Below, one piece after another: positions 22,741 to 33,471 of a stretch of DNA of 64,000 nt. Source of the stretch: Zantedeschia hybrid cultivar (lineage: Eukaryota; Streptophyta; Magnoliopsida; Alismatales; Araceae). Each line of letters begins with the position of its first letter. Position 1 is the stretch's first letter. The notes under the pieces were generated by a model, which was not told the DNA's origin, did no database searches, and saw only the letters and a program-made list of their open reading frames with translations. The stretch covers positions 38,603,194-38,667,193 of the forward strand of contig JARZZO010000012.1 in assembly GCA_030544215.1 (NCBI GenBank), given 5' to 3'. Made by a program: the position numbers and the translations under genes.

Positions 22741-23023
22741 CCAAACATGGGTACAGTGTAGAACCCGCTGCTAGAGCTTCAAAACCAAGTTGCCCCAAAC
22801 CTTACCCATAGCCACTCTGAGGCTAACAGGGGGCAAGAATGGAAGGAAGATAAGTCTTCCTCTATTTATTCAACAGGCCATGTTCTGAGTACCGCCGAAC
22901 AACCGCCTCACCACATTCTCCAGATACCTAAACCAGAATCCATAACCATCACCCCCATATCGACACCCTCTTTCCTTAAACCTTCCCTCAAACCTCTACC
23001 AAATTACCCCCCACCACCCAATT

Positions 23024-23947
23024 ATGAAGCACTCATGCCATCCAAACCACTGCTACTCATACCATTTCCCATATCACCTGCACCAACCGCTCACTCCAAT
23101 ACCATACAACCTTCCAAACCACTCATCCGTGTTACAGCACCTCCACCAAATAACCCACCATTACCCATATATGAACCCATCCAAGCCCCTCATCAAGTCA
23201 ACAGTATTTAGGATATCACCTACCAATGATGAGCAGCACACGCTCAAGAGCGGGAGAATCTTCAACAAAATCTTCCCTCAATCCACAATTAGAGACGGCC
23301 CATCACAGCTGCCAAAGGAAGTACAGAATGAAGAGAGTGCATCTGGCACTCAATATGACTTGTTGAAGCACCTGGACAGAACACCGGCACACATCTTAGT
23401 GCTTGAACTGATCAAAAGATCTAAAACCCACCAAGAAGCTGTAATGGAGTATCTCAAAAGGGTTATGGTCAATGAGGACGTGTCAATAGAGAGGATGACT
23501 GCACTGCAAGTTCCACAGGGGGATCAACTCTCTATCTCATTCCATACATCTGAGTTAGCACCAGCAACAGCCATGAGCATGGCACTAAGCATTACAGTCA
23601 ACATTTGCAAGAAAGTTGTGTATGCATGTCTGGTTGATATAGGGGCTTCTATTAATGTGTTATCACCAAAGACCTTAGAATTATGTGGTGTACCTAAAGA
23701 AAAGTGGCTGCCTTCCCCCATCTCTATTACCACCTACAATGACTCTACCTGTTCTCCTCTGGGAATGGTCTATTTGAAGGTGGAGTTAGGTCATGTTTGT
23801 CATACTGAGGTCGAATTCTATATTCTTGAGATCGACCCTTTGTTGAAAAGCATCCTTGGCCGTCTATGCATCAAATCCTTTAAGGCAATCCCACCTACAA
23901 ACCATCAATGCCTTAAGTTTCCATACAAAGGGCGGATATTAAAGTAA
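23024..23947 (+). pseudogene. F2 retropepsin-like protein
   Basis: The 307-codon frame has a Pro/His-rich first third, then PSQLPKEVQNEESASGTQYDLLKHLDRTPAHILVLELIKRSKTHQEA, and a retropepsin domain from about residue 180. The active-site box is ACLVDIGASINVLSPKTLELCGV. It is followed by SISITTYNDSTCSPLGMVYLKVELG and FYILEIDPLLKSILGRLCIKSFKAIP (variant of the usual LLGRPW). This is the only F2 frame of any size that is still open. DIGAS instead of D-T/S-G is a conservative change seen in several plant gypsy proteases. Confidence 0.82.
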
Positions 23948-23952
23948 CAAGC

Positions 23953-24318
23953 ATGCCGATCCTTGCTGCTGCTCACTCTTTGAACATCAAGCCGACTCCT
24001 TTGCCTGGCCGACAACCCATTCTATGGGTATTACAAGTTTATTCTCCTTCGGCTGATCCTTTGAAAGCCACTATACATGTTCCTTGCCCAGTCGATGCTG
24101 TGAAAAAGGGGAAATGCATGAGTACCTATGGCTGAGATATCATAATGAATGATGGCTATCAACCAGGAAAAAACCTGGGCGCATAATTACAAGGCAAAAC
24201 TACACTTATCAAAGATAGCAGAAGAGCACCTGGTAATGGTCTGGGCTATAGGCCAGCGAGGATGAAACGACACATTGTCCAGCAGCAGGAAGATGAAGAC
24301 GGTCAAAAAACATGAAAG
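23953..24318 (+). pseudogene. F2 protease tail with G-patch-like motif
   Basis: After PR the sequence continues MPILAAAHSLNIKPTPLPGRQP and, past a TGA at 24133-24135, reads GYQPGKNLGA then GNGLGYRPARMKRH. The spacing of G-x2-P-G-x2-L-G and G-x-G-L-G-Y-x-P is what G-patch motifs show, and such motifs follow protease in several plant gypsy families. Two stops break the frame. Confidence 0.5.
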
Positions 24319-24321
24319 ACA

Positions 24322-25124
24322 ATGACCACACCGTACAAAGAAAACAAGGATCCCTTGACTTGGACCTTATATACACATTTCATTAAGGAACCCACAACTA
24401 ATCATGATAATGACAACACGGCGGTGATCACTTCCCATTTTGACATACATGACATTTATGGGAGAGATCTAGCTAGGCACTGCTCTGAGTTGCTGACGTA
24501 CCGATCTTTGGAGGCTCTACGGCTGATGAAGAGGAGGAAGATTCAAAATCCAGAATGCGAGCAGTACCGCTAGTTCGACACATGGGACCTGTACATTGCA
24601 CTAAACAGGCTATTCCTTGATCCCTCAGAATCAAAGTGGCCGCCACTAATAGATTATTTGATTGAAGGGCCTAAGGCTATTTTTGTTAGGAGAATTTTGC
24701 TGAGTCTGGAGACAAACGAAGGGGAGCCTGATGACCCTTATCAGCCTGGATTCACTATGGACCTTTTTTGGAGGGGGACCTATACCATCATGTTTTCACC
24801 CTCCATACCCTATTCCGCACTCTGCTCTTGACTCCGACTTGGTCGAGGGTCATTACTGAAGATATTCCACAGGCTCCGCCCATCATTGTTACTCTGTCCC
24901 CACAAGAGTTAATTCCTCATATTCCTCTCGACCTCGAGAGGATCTATGATTCAATCTGGGACATATTGTTATATGATCCCCATAATCCTTTCGCCTTGGT
25001 GCCGTTACCTTCATCTTCGCACCCTCCTCCTCTTCATATTCATTCATGTTTCATGATTAACACTCAAAATCCCCAAAAAAAAAAATGCCAATTTGGCAAC
25101 TCCCTCCTCCCAAATCTTCATTGA
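24322..25124 (+). pseudogene. F2 downstream coding remnant, unrecognised
   Basis: The frame 24322-24573 followed by an in-frame continuation to about 24780 reads LTWTLYTHFIKEP, DIHDIYGRDLARHCSELL, WDLYIALNRLFLDPSESKWPPLIDYLIEGPKAIFVRRILL and DDPYQPGFTMDLFWRG, with a TAG at 24571-24573. I do not recognise the domain. Reverse transcriptase motifs do not follow, so F2 pol is missing or lost by deletion. After 24830 the frame is scrambled. Confidence 0.4.
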
Positions 25125-25640
25125 GGAAACTTCATGCTACCTGCCTGATTATACCCTATTGCGAGGGTCACTCGGATAGGATTCCCTTCTAGATTTACTT
25201 TGTCCCTCCCCTTGGGAGGATTCACCTGTATCACATCATGTACCCCTTGATTTTTATCCTTCTTCGTCTTTACTAGGTCAGGATAGTGAGTCTAATGGTA
25301 GGCAGTTTAATGAAGTTTAATGAAGGTAGGCAGGTTAGTGAGGTCAGGCAGGTTAGGAAGTTTAGAAAGTCTAAGGGTAGACGAATTCTGAAGACCACTG
25401 GCACTTCTGCTGCGCAGCAGGGGGACACACCCGTCCCACCTAGACTGGGAGAACCGTCCCAGGATTTACCCGTTAGCCTCGAATTGTGTCTTTTAATTAT
25501 GTTCGCCTCACACGAATGCTTGTATGATTTGGACGCATGGACTCCTAAGGTGGCATTCTCCATAGCATGTTTGATTTTAACATGGGAGACTTATAAAAAT
25601 GGGATTTAGGCCTTGGTTGGGGATCCATTTAGGCTCTTAT
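25125..25640. other. Unassigned sequence
   Basis: No coding region stands out. A short array of GGTAGGCAGTTTAATGAAG / GGTAGGCAGGTTAG / GGTCAGGCAGGTTAG words lies at 25294-25360. The frame 25286-25609 crosses it but has no domain. Confidence 0.4.
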
Positions 25641-26587
25641 ATCGTTTCGGCAGTATAACAGCTTAGTAGCATCTTCTTAAATTTGTAGAAAAATACATGT
25701 TTGAAAATAACCATGCAGAAAGAACCATGTACTTGCTTTTAAGCCAGAAGCTCTTTTGGACACAGCAAGAACTTCCTCCTCCTACACGTGCGAAGAACCC
25801 AAACAACTCTCGTTCCTGCTCTAAACCTTTCTCTCTTCCTTTCTCCCTCTCTTTCTTCCTTCCTCTCTTCCTTTCTACCTCTCTCTCTCTCATTCTATCC
25901 ACTCTCTCTCTCTAAAATGTGGACAAAGAGTTAGGAGAAGAGATGGGGAGATGGAAGGGGCTACATCCCTATTTATAGGGGTGGCATGACTTTAGATGGG
26001 GCAAGTGTCCCTTTTAAGATCTTTTAGATGTGGGACAAGTGTCCCTTTAGGATAGGGATTAACAAGGTTGCGACAAGTGTCAGGGTGAGGTAGCATGGGT
26101 TTCTTGGGGGCAAAGCTACCTTACTAATATCCTTTACCAGTATCCTTAACCTTTAGCAGTATCTTTTAGCACTATTACATTTAAGTCCCTTTATCATTCG
26201 TAAGTGGCTTCATACCCTCATTCAGCATTTCTTCATCGAATTTAACTTCTTTTCGGTGATTTGAGTACACTCCTAAAAGCCTTATAAATTATACTTATGA
26301 AAATTATCTATTGTATTACAGGATATGAACTTTTCAAAATTGCTCTTATACTTTTTCCGTATTCATGTTTAGACTCCTTTTCATAATTGTTTATCGATTG
26401 GTAAAACTTATTATCACTCAATGGTCCCATGAATTCCCTAAAATTGTAAGTAAACTTTTCATGCAAGTATAATTTTGTAAGTCCTTACACGTTGACTACC
26501 TTATTTCGAATCAGCCGCTACTCAACCCATTTTCCGGTAGGAAAAGACACACATCATTTGCATCTAATAGGGAGAAGCCAAGGAGCC
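25641..26587 (-). promoter_or_regulatory. Promoter-like block on the minus strand, possible LTR
   Basis: The minus strand reads CCCTATAAATAGGG at 25967-25980 (TATA box). Downstream in that direction is a GA-rich tract (25820-25915). Upstream are three copies of a GACAAGTGTC-type palindrome (25998-26011, 26032-26045, 26072-26081). This arrangement resembles an LTR or gene core promoter with enhancer repeats. I found neither LTR ends nor a coding region for it. The rest, to 26587, is AT-rich and featureless. Confidence 0.45.
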
Positions 26588-26635
26588 TCAGCATCGCAGC
26601 CGTTGATCTTCCATCAGGTTCCCCTTAGGGGCCCC

Positions 26636-26644
26636 TATAAATAG
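26636..26644 (+). promoter_or_regulatory. TATA box of the A3 antisense gene
   Basis: TATAAATAG sits in a C-rich context (CCCC before, GTTGCCCCCC after), about 220 bp upstream of the ATG at 26857. The homologous gene in A2 has CATAAATAG at 50874-50882 in the same C-rich context, about 255 bp from its ATG. Confidence 0.6.
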
Positions 26645-26856
26645 TTGCCCCCCATTTCCAGAGCATTTACTTCTTCCGCTGTCGAGGTCATTTGAGCGGA
26701 GCTTCTTCCTGAGCAATCCCGAGAGCGTCTTATCATCCTCCGGCCGGCCAAAAGCATCCAATCGAAGCTTCAAAGTGCCCGACTCCATCCCATCGAGCGT
26801 TGAGATTTCTAGTCCGAGGGTAAGCCTCTGACTTGGCCTCGTCTTTCCATTCTTAC

Positions 26857-27984
26857 ATGTCCAATAGCCCTACCTCTTGGAGCAGTTCTTCCCACTCCTC
26901 TTCAAAACCAGTCCTTCCTTGTTATTCCCTCTCGTCTCCTTTTTCCTTGAACTCCTTTGCATCTGACATGGTGGAAGAAGCAGTTTCAGCTCGCAGTCCT
27001 AGTCCTGCTAGGACTTCTCAGGCTGGACAGGCTGGACCCAGCCGTCGGCTGACCGAGAAGGTCTTGGACGTAGCCCTTAATCTTAGCTGCGAAGCGGTGT
27101 TGGAGATGTGGGAGCGCTATGATATTCTGTACTGGTTCCAGCTCATAAGGTGTCGAGTCACCGTGAGGGCCAATACCCCTTGGCCAGGCTGCTTCTCCAT
27201 TTATGAGCATAGTTTCCAGGCCGACTTTCGGCTTCCTCTGCATTCCTTCATTATTGATATGCTTAATGCTTACCATTTGGCCCCCTCCCAATTTTTTCCG
27301 AACTCCTAGCGGATTGTTTACGAGTACCTAGCCCTCAGTAGGAAACTACATCTAGTTCCTTCTATAGACGTCTTCAGTTATCCCTTCAAAGTACAGCTCC
27401 AAGGGAAATCCTCTTGGTATTGTTTCACCACCCGGTTTGGCCAGGGGATTTTCGAGAAGCCTTCGTCTATCCATCATTGGAAAGAGGGCTTCTTCTTCGT
27501 GACTCTTGTCGAAGGGGACAAAAGCGTTTGGCCTTTTCCCAGAAAATAGAAACCTTTGTTCGAAGGGGCTTCAGAGGCCCCCAAGCTATCTGATGCCCAT
27601 CTTTTGTAAGCAATAAAGATCATAGACGAAGCCCCCATCAACGTAAACGACCTCCTAAGCAGATCGAATTAGTCAATCTTTACGCAAGCGTGGCCAGATT
27701 CGAAAAACCTGTCAGCACTGGAGGCTCCTTATCTCCCTCTTGCTGAAGCCAAGGGGGGACCTGTTGATACTCAGATACTCGAGGCTGCCTCAGCACCGGG
27801 TGCGATTAAAGTGCCCAATGACCCTATTGACGTGCTAGCAGTGTCTTGTGGGGAGGACACGGACGCTGATGCCAATGGTAAGCTAGCCTCGGGTTGCCTG
27901 CGTGCTTTACTTTTTCAATGGTCAGATGACTTATCTTTTCTCTTTTATATGGCTTTAGAAATGTCGACTAGTCTTGGCTCCCTC
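26857..27984 (+). pseudogene. A3: antisense gene of a Tat-type element (putative gypsy-type transposon domain), truncated
   Basis: The protein starts MSNSPTSWSSSSHSSS. Its conserved domain runs from about residue 60: LSCEAVLEMWERYDILYWFQL, PWPGCFSIYEHSFQADFRLPLHSFIIDMLNAYHLAPSQFFPNS, then SSWYCFTTRFGQGIFEKPSSIHHWKEGFFFV. This matches the domain annotated in plants as putative gypsy-type transposon (Transposase_28-like), which Tat-lineage elements carry antisense to pol. Stops at 27307-27309 and near 27548 replace tryptophans still present in A2. An intron fits at 27878-27958 (GTAAGC...TTTAG). After it the frame resumes as E-M-S-T-S and is cut at 27984 by the LTR of C. The biochemical role of this protein is not known. 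Confidence 0.7.
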
Positions 27985-29544
27985 TGTTGGGTTCTCGCGT
28001 TCTTCCGGATCTCCAGCGTAGCGGAAATAAACATAAAACAGAGATCCGTTCCCATTTCGATAAATCTAAAATCTCGATAATTGGATCATCGAATCTTACC
28101 GTGTGCGGATTCGAATCAGCAACCGTTCAGTTCTGTCAGTGCGACACCGCCAAGCCGCGCAAGCGCCCGGCCTCTAGCGGAGTCCACGCGATCCTCCTAG
28201 CGACGGATATCCTTACATTCCCCATTCTTCGCAGCCCACGAAGTCTCCGCTGTTCGCCGCAATGATCGCTGCAACGCGGGGACGATTTCCCGTTGAACGG
28301 GAGTCAGAGAAGCAGTGGAGCAGATCCGAGGATCCTGATTCTTCTGGGGTACCACAGAGAGAGAGAAAGAGAGGAGGGGGCGGCTAGGGTTCGCAGCAAC
28401 TTGGCCTGCTCAGCCCATTCGCTACATTTTATACTAACCACGTGGTTTTTCATAAAAACCCTCGGTTTATATAAAACCCAGTTATTTATCCATCGCCTTG
28501 AGAATCATTTGCATGTGATCCTCTAGGCCGAATAACCAGTCCGGTTAATGGCCCAATAAGCCTAGTGACTCCTTACTGGATCGATTAATTAATTAATAAC
28601 TTATATTAATTAATTAATCAATCGAATTGATGTCGCGCATCGAATTCGATCGGGCCTCTAATCACGTTGGGTGCCAAGCAACACCGCGTAAACCCGGAAG
28701 GTATCGGGGTTAAGTAACCAACTCTTGGAACCTTTCCGCCGACAGTTATCGCGTGGACATAATCCTTCATTCGTACAATGTTCTCGAGTCAACTCAGGGT
28801 ATGGCGTGTTGTCAAATCCTAACCGGTCAACTCACTTGGATCGGATGCTGCCATATAATATCGGAAAACTCTTTTCCCGATATTATCGTCCGTCCTGCCA
28901 GGGACTTCGGCGCATCCTTCCTAGAGCATTCTCTGTCATCGTACTGAGAGTGAATAATTCCTTATTGACACTCAATTCCCCTCGACGGTATTCCGTTGTA
29001 CCTGATCCTTGGTTGTTTAGAATCCCATAGTTAGAGATTCATAGACCAAGGTCAAAGCACAGAAGTCTACCGACAAGGTGTCCTTGGTGTCTCAGGTCCG
29101 AGGACCATCCACGCAACTGCGACAATAGAATCAAGCTGGTTGACAGTGAGGTACAATACCTTCCAGTGATTCAGTTCAGTCAGATCAGTTCAGTGAACTC
29201 ATTCTCCAATGAGCACCTACATATTTGCCTTAGTATTTCTACACAAGTGACTATGAGATCAGTTACCCTCATCGCATAAGCTGGAGTAATTTGTACTAGT
29301 CTAACTAGATATCCGATGTCCTTCTCGGATATCCTCCGACTAGGAACAATTAAGAATATGTGTTTAAGTGATCAATCTCACTTGTATGATCTCATCATAA
29401 TCTGATCACTATCGAACATATTCACGGACTTCATTATAAGGCAATAATTAATATGATTTACACACAATGAATATTATGCCATTATATTAATAAATGAACG
29501 AGATTACAAAGTCATATTGACTTGTAGGCCACCTAAGACTAACA
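27985..29544 (-). mobile_element. C 3' LTR (Ty1/copia)
   Basis: This 1560-bp LTR reads TGTTAGTCTTAGG...AGAACCCAACA on the minus strand. The polypurine tract AAGTGGGAGAT lies immediately inside it (29545-29555). It is homologous to 53579-54956 (5' LTR of C) and to 60439-62002 (LTR of D). Compared with the 5' copy it has an extra segment of about 80 bp near 28060-28140. It inserted into A3, leaving CCCTC as the left flank. The right flank is lost, so the target-site duplication cannot be tested. A TATA-like TATAAAATG lies at about 28424-28432 on the minus strand. Confidence 0.9.
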
Positions 29545-29616
29545 ATCTCCCACTTGAACAAGCCAATCACCTTTATACAGTAAGCCTATAGACTCTAGGT
29601 GACGCTCCAACACAAT

Positions 29617-31071
29617 TTAAGCCAACGGCTTTGTCAGTGGATCTGCTACATTGTCGACTGATAGAACTCTTTCCACCACTACATCTCCTCTAGATATGAT
29701 CTCTTTGATAAGATGAAAGCGCCTCAGAATATGTTTCGATTTCTGATGAGACCGCGGCTCTTTCGCTTGCGCAATGGCTCCATTGTTGTCGCACAACAGC
29801 GAAACAGGTTTAGAGATACTGGGAACTACGCCGAGGTTGGTGATGAATTTCTTCAACCACACTGCTTCCTTGGCAGCTTCAGCTGCAGCGATGTACTCAG
29901 CTTCAGTCGTCGAATCTGCAGTGGTTGTTTGCTTGGAACTCTTCCAGCACACTGCGCCTCCGTTTAATGAAAATACAAATCCAGATGTAGACTTGCTATC
30001 ATCTGGATCTGATTGGAAACTCGAGTCAACAAAGCCTCGCAGTTCCAAGTCATCTCCTCCGTAAACAAGAAATATATCCTTAGTTCTTCTTATGTACTTA
30101 AGGATACATTTCGCTACCTTCTAGTGCTCTTCGCCTGGATTAGCCTGAAATCTGCTTGTAACACTTAGAGCATATGTAACATCAGGCCGTGTACATAGCA
30201 TGGCATACATGATAGATCCTATGGCAGAGGCATAGGGTACTCTATCTATAAATGCTCTCTCATTAGGAGTCTTAGGAGACTACTCCTTTGAGGGATTAAT
30301 TCCATGTCTCATCGGTATGAGACTTCTTTTGAAATTTTTCATGCCAAACCTTTTGACTATGGTAACTATGTACAAGGATTGGGTCATTCCAAATATCCTC
30401 TGTGATCTATCTCTATAGATCCGTATTCCCAATACGTAGGATGCTTCTCCTAAATCCTTCATGGAGAAGTTTTTCGATAGCCAGATCTTTACTGATGACA
30501 TCATAGCTACATCATTTCCAATGAGTAGTATGTCATCTACGTAAAGAACTAGAAAAGTGACTGCACTCCCACTGGTCTTCTTGTACACACAAGGCTCATC
30601 TTCATTCTTAATGAAGTCATAAGACTTGACAGCCTCGTCAAATCTTATGTTTCAGCTCCGGGAAGCCTGCTTCAGTCCATAAATGGACCTCTGAAGCTTG
30701 CACACTTTATCTGGAGATTCTTTGGTTGTGAAAGCTTCTGGTTGTTTCATATACACCTCTTCCTCAAGGTTACCGCTGAGGAAGGCAGTCTTCACATACA
30801 TCTGCCAGATCTCGTAATCAAAATGTGCAGCAATGGCGAGTACTCTGATCGACTTTATCATGGCAACTGGTGAGAAAGTCTCGTCATAGTCAATTCCGTG
30901 CCTTTGACGATATCCCTTTGCCACCAACCTTCCCTTATAAGTATCGATCCATCCATCAGCACCGATCTTTCTCTTAAAAATCCACCTGCATCCGATGGGT
31001 ATAATACCCTCGGGCAAGTCCTCCAAGTTCCAAACTTGGTTGGTGTATATGGACTGGATTTCCGAGTTCAT
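29617..31071 (-). pseudogene. C reverse transcriptase and RNase H
   Basis: This is the copia RT-RNase H region in one frame with several stops. RT starts at MNSEIQSIYTNQVWNLEDLP and shows GCRWIFKRKIGADG, ARLVAKGY-type KGRLVAKGYRQ, DYDETFSPVAMIKSIR, VKTAFLSGNLEEEVYM and KLQRSIYGLKQASRS. The catalytic box is LYVDDILLIGND (about 30532-30567). RNase H (29617-30048) has LRGFVDSSFQSD, SSKQTTTADSTTEAEYIA, LLCDNNGAIA and NVADPLTKPL, so the D, E, D, D set is present. Stops occur around 30655 (TGA for tryptophan in SWNIRF), 30280 and 30122. Confidence 0.9.
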
Positions 31072-31301
31072 AGCTTCTCGCCACTTCCCGGCTTTTGGGC
31101 CTTCTATGGCCTCCTAGTAGGTTTTAGGATCATCATCTTCATTATATTCTACCTTAGACTCACCTTCAGCGATATGTCCTACATATCGTTCGGGTAGTCT
31201 AGGTAATCTACCAAATCTACGAGGTTCATCTGTATGTACCTGAACAGATTCAGGAACTGATATCTCATCTGATGATAATGCAGTTGTTTGGGGATCTCTA
31301 C

Positions 31302-32672
31302 CTATTCCAGTACTATTTTACTCCCACTGTCTTCCTGGAGAAGGTATTCCTCTTCTAGGAAGACAGCTTTCCTGGCGACAAACACCTTTTGTTCACCAGG
31401 ATGGTAAAAGTAGTATCTAAAGGTTTCCTTTCGATATCCCACAAATCTACATTTATCAGTTCGTAATTCCAGCTTGTCTGGATCATGCCTCTTTACATGA
31501 GCAGGACAACCCAAGACTTTAACATGTTTAAATCCTGGTTTCCTGCCTTTCCATATCTCATATGGAGTACAGGCCACAGACTTGCTGGATACTCTTTTCA
31601 GTACATATGCTGCCGACTCTAGAGCATACCCCTAAAGGGACATTGGTAATCCCGAAAAGCTCACCATGGATCGCACCATGTCCAACAACGTGCGATTCCT
31701 CCTTTCTGATACACCATTCATTTGTGGTGTATATGGAGGGGTAAGCTGAGAAAAGATACCATTATCCTTTAAGAATTATGTGAAAATAGTATTCAAGTAT
31801 TCTCCTCCCCGATCTGATCGAAGAGTTTTAATACTCTTTCCTAATTACTTCTTTACCTTATTCTTGAACTCCTTGAACTTCTCAAATGCTTCCGACTTAT
31901 ACTTCATTAAGTATACATATCCGAATCTTGAGAAGCCATCGATGAACGTGATGAAGTATGAAAAATCACCTTTGACTTGGGTGGACATTGGACCACATAT
32001 ATCTGAATGTATTAGTTCCAAAATGTCCTTGACACGTTCTCCATGTCCAGTAAATAGAGACTTTACCATCTTTCTCAGAAGATAGGACTCACATGTCGCA
32101 AACGATTCATAATCGAATGTTGTTAAATAACCACGTCGGTGCAACTTTTGCAGCCTGCTTTCACCAATATGACCAAGTCTACATTGCCACATGTAGGCTT
32201 GGTTCACACAATTCTTGCTCTTCTTAAGAGTATTATCAATGTGAAGATTGCAATAAGAAACATCTAAAAGATATAGACCGTTGACTAAAGATGCCGAAGC
32301 TATTGATTTATTACCATAATAAATCGAACAACTTCTATTCTGAATAGACAACCTATATCCTATCTTGTCCAAACAAGATACTGATATGATGCTCTTTATT
32401 ATGCTAGGAGCATGATAACAATCTTCCAGTGATAAGGTGTCTCCCGATGGAAGTCTGAAGTTTGTTGTCTCAACAGCAACCACCGGAACTTTTGTGTCGT
32501 TTCCTAGCCTTCGTTCCACCTCGCCTTTTCTCAGCTTGCGCTTACTTGTTAGTATCTGCATATCATGGCAGACATGAGAAGCACATCTGGTATCTAATAC
32601 CCAAGATATGGAATCTCTAACTAGGAAGTTGATTTCTATCATATAGATATCTGAAGCTTCAAACAGCTTCAC
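31302..32672 (-). pseudogene. C protease and integrase
   Basis: This frame contains the protease box WVLDTRCASHVC, in which the active-site glycine of D-T-G is replaced by arginine. The GAG-pre-integrase motif follows (MWQCRLGHIGESRLQKLH), then the integrase core: D in ELIHSDICGPM, FIDGFSRFGYVYLMKYKSEAF, D in LRSDRGGEYL after a TAA at 31845-31847, and E in GVSERRNRTLLDM. The C-terminal part (TPYEIWKGRKPGFKHVKVLGCPAHVKR) runs to 31302. The DTR change and the stops mean it is inactive. A frame change between 31302 and 31071 separates it from RT. Confidence 0.9.
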
Positions 32673-32962
32673 CTTTCTATGATCTTTATCATTGAGGAAC
32701 TCCTTGTAGTTCCTATTCCAGTGACCACTCTACTCATAGTAAAAGCAACTCCTTTGCCTTTCTCTTTCGATCTTTTATCGTATGTGATCATCTCGGTCTC
32801 AGGGGCATTTAATGTCGATTCAGCAGGAGGATCAGTATCAAGGACGTAGGTAATCTGCTCATATCTGAAGACATTCTTCAGGTTTCTGAGCTAATCCTAG
32901 TAGTTCAGGCTAGTTAAACGATTGGCATTAAGTATGCCACGGAGTGGGTTATTCGATGACAT
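32673..32962 (-). pseudogene. C gag, internally deleted
   Basis: Gag begins MSSNNPLRGILNANRLT at 32960-32962. This is the same start as B, D and E, and it continues to YVLDTDPPAESTLNAPETEMITYDK near 32780. It then jumps directly to KEKGKGVAF and a broken zinc knuckle (GHWNRNYKEF). Roughly 500 bp that the relatives have between these points, the bulk of the UBN2-type gag domain, are absent. A TAG and TAG/TGA pair also replaces tryptophan codons at the start. Confidence 0.8.
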
Positions 32963-33100
32963 TATTCCCTGTAGGAGATGAATAAAATCTATTTAGCAAA
33001 TGTTCAATTATTAACATTTAAAACAATACATGGTCTTTTGTTCAAGTTTTAACTCCCACTAATTTTCGACGGACTGTATAACCCTCAATTATACAGAACG

Positions 33101-33471
33101 GGAGATGCCGACAATCTCCTAGTGGAGATCAAAATCTCAATGACTTGCAGTACAACCTTGTGGATAGCATAAGAAAGTTGTAAAATAATCAAAGAGCACC
33201 CAACTCATGGGACTTGCAACTCCTTGCAATATCTGATCATAGCTTTGGTCCATAGAGATTTAATGGCCTTGTAGATAGCACAACAAGCCACTAATTCTGG
33301 TCTAAGCTAACCATTATTACGCGACGAGCATAAATTTGCATGCAGCCCTTGTAGATAGCACAACAAAACTACATGGTTCCTCTGCCCCGATCATATAGGT
33401 ATCTAATGCCATAGCCATAGTTTCTCCTCACAATTAAACATGCCTTGTGATGGCACAACAAACCTGCCTAA
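33101..33471 (-). repeat. C leader hairpin array (4 modules plus pre-gag hairpin)
   Basis: Four copies of TTGTTGTGCTATCTACAAGG-like sequence (minus strand) lie between complementary arms. The arms are at 33434-33440/33465-33471, 33339-33345/33369-33375, 33260-33266/33288-33294 and 33151-33156/33177-33182. Arms differ between modules yet pair, using G-U wobbles in RNA sense in three of them. A fifth hairpin, GGAGAT...ATCTCC, lies at 33101-33119. Confidence 0.75.

Noticed and set aside
23953..24318. Host G-patch protein gene
   Set aside because: The motif directly follows a retropepsin in the same element and has stops. It is better explained as part of the gypsy polyprotein.
28293..29030. Small plus-strand frames in the C LTR
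   Set aside because: They lie antisense in a copia LTR. Counterparts in the other LTR copies (53794-54721) share them only because the LTRs are homologous.
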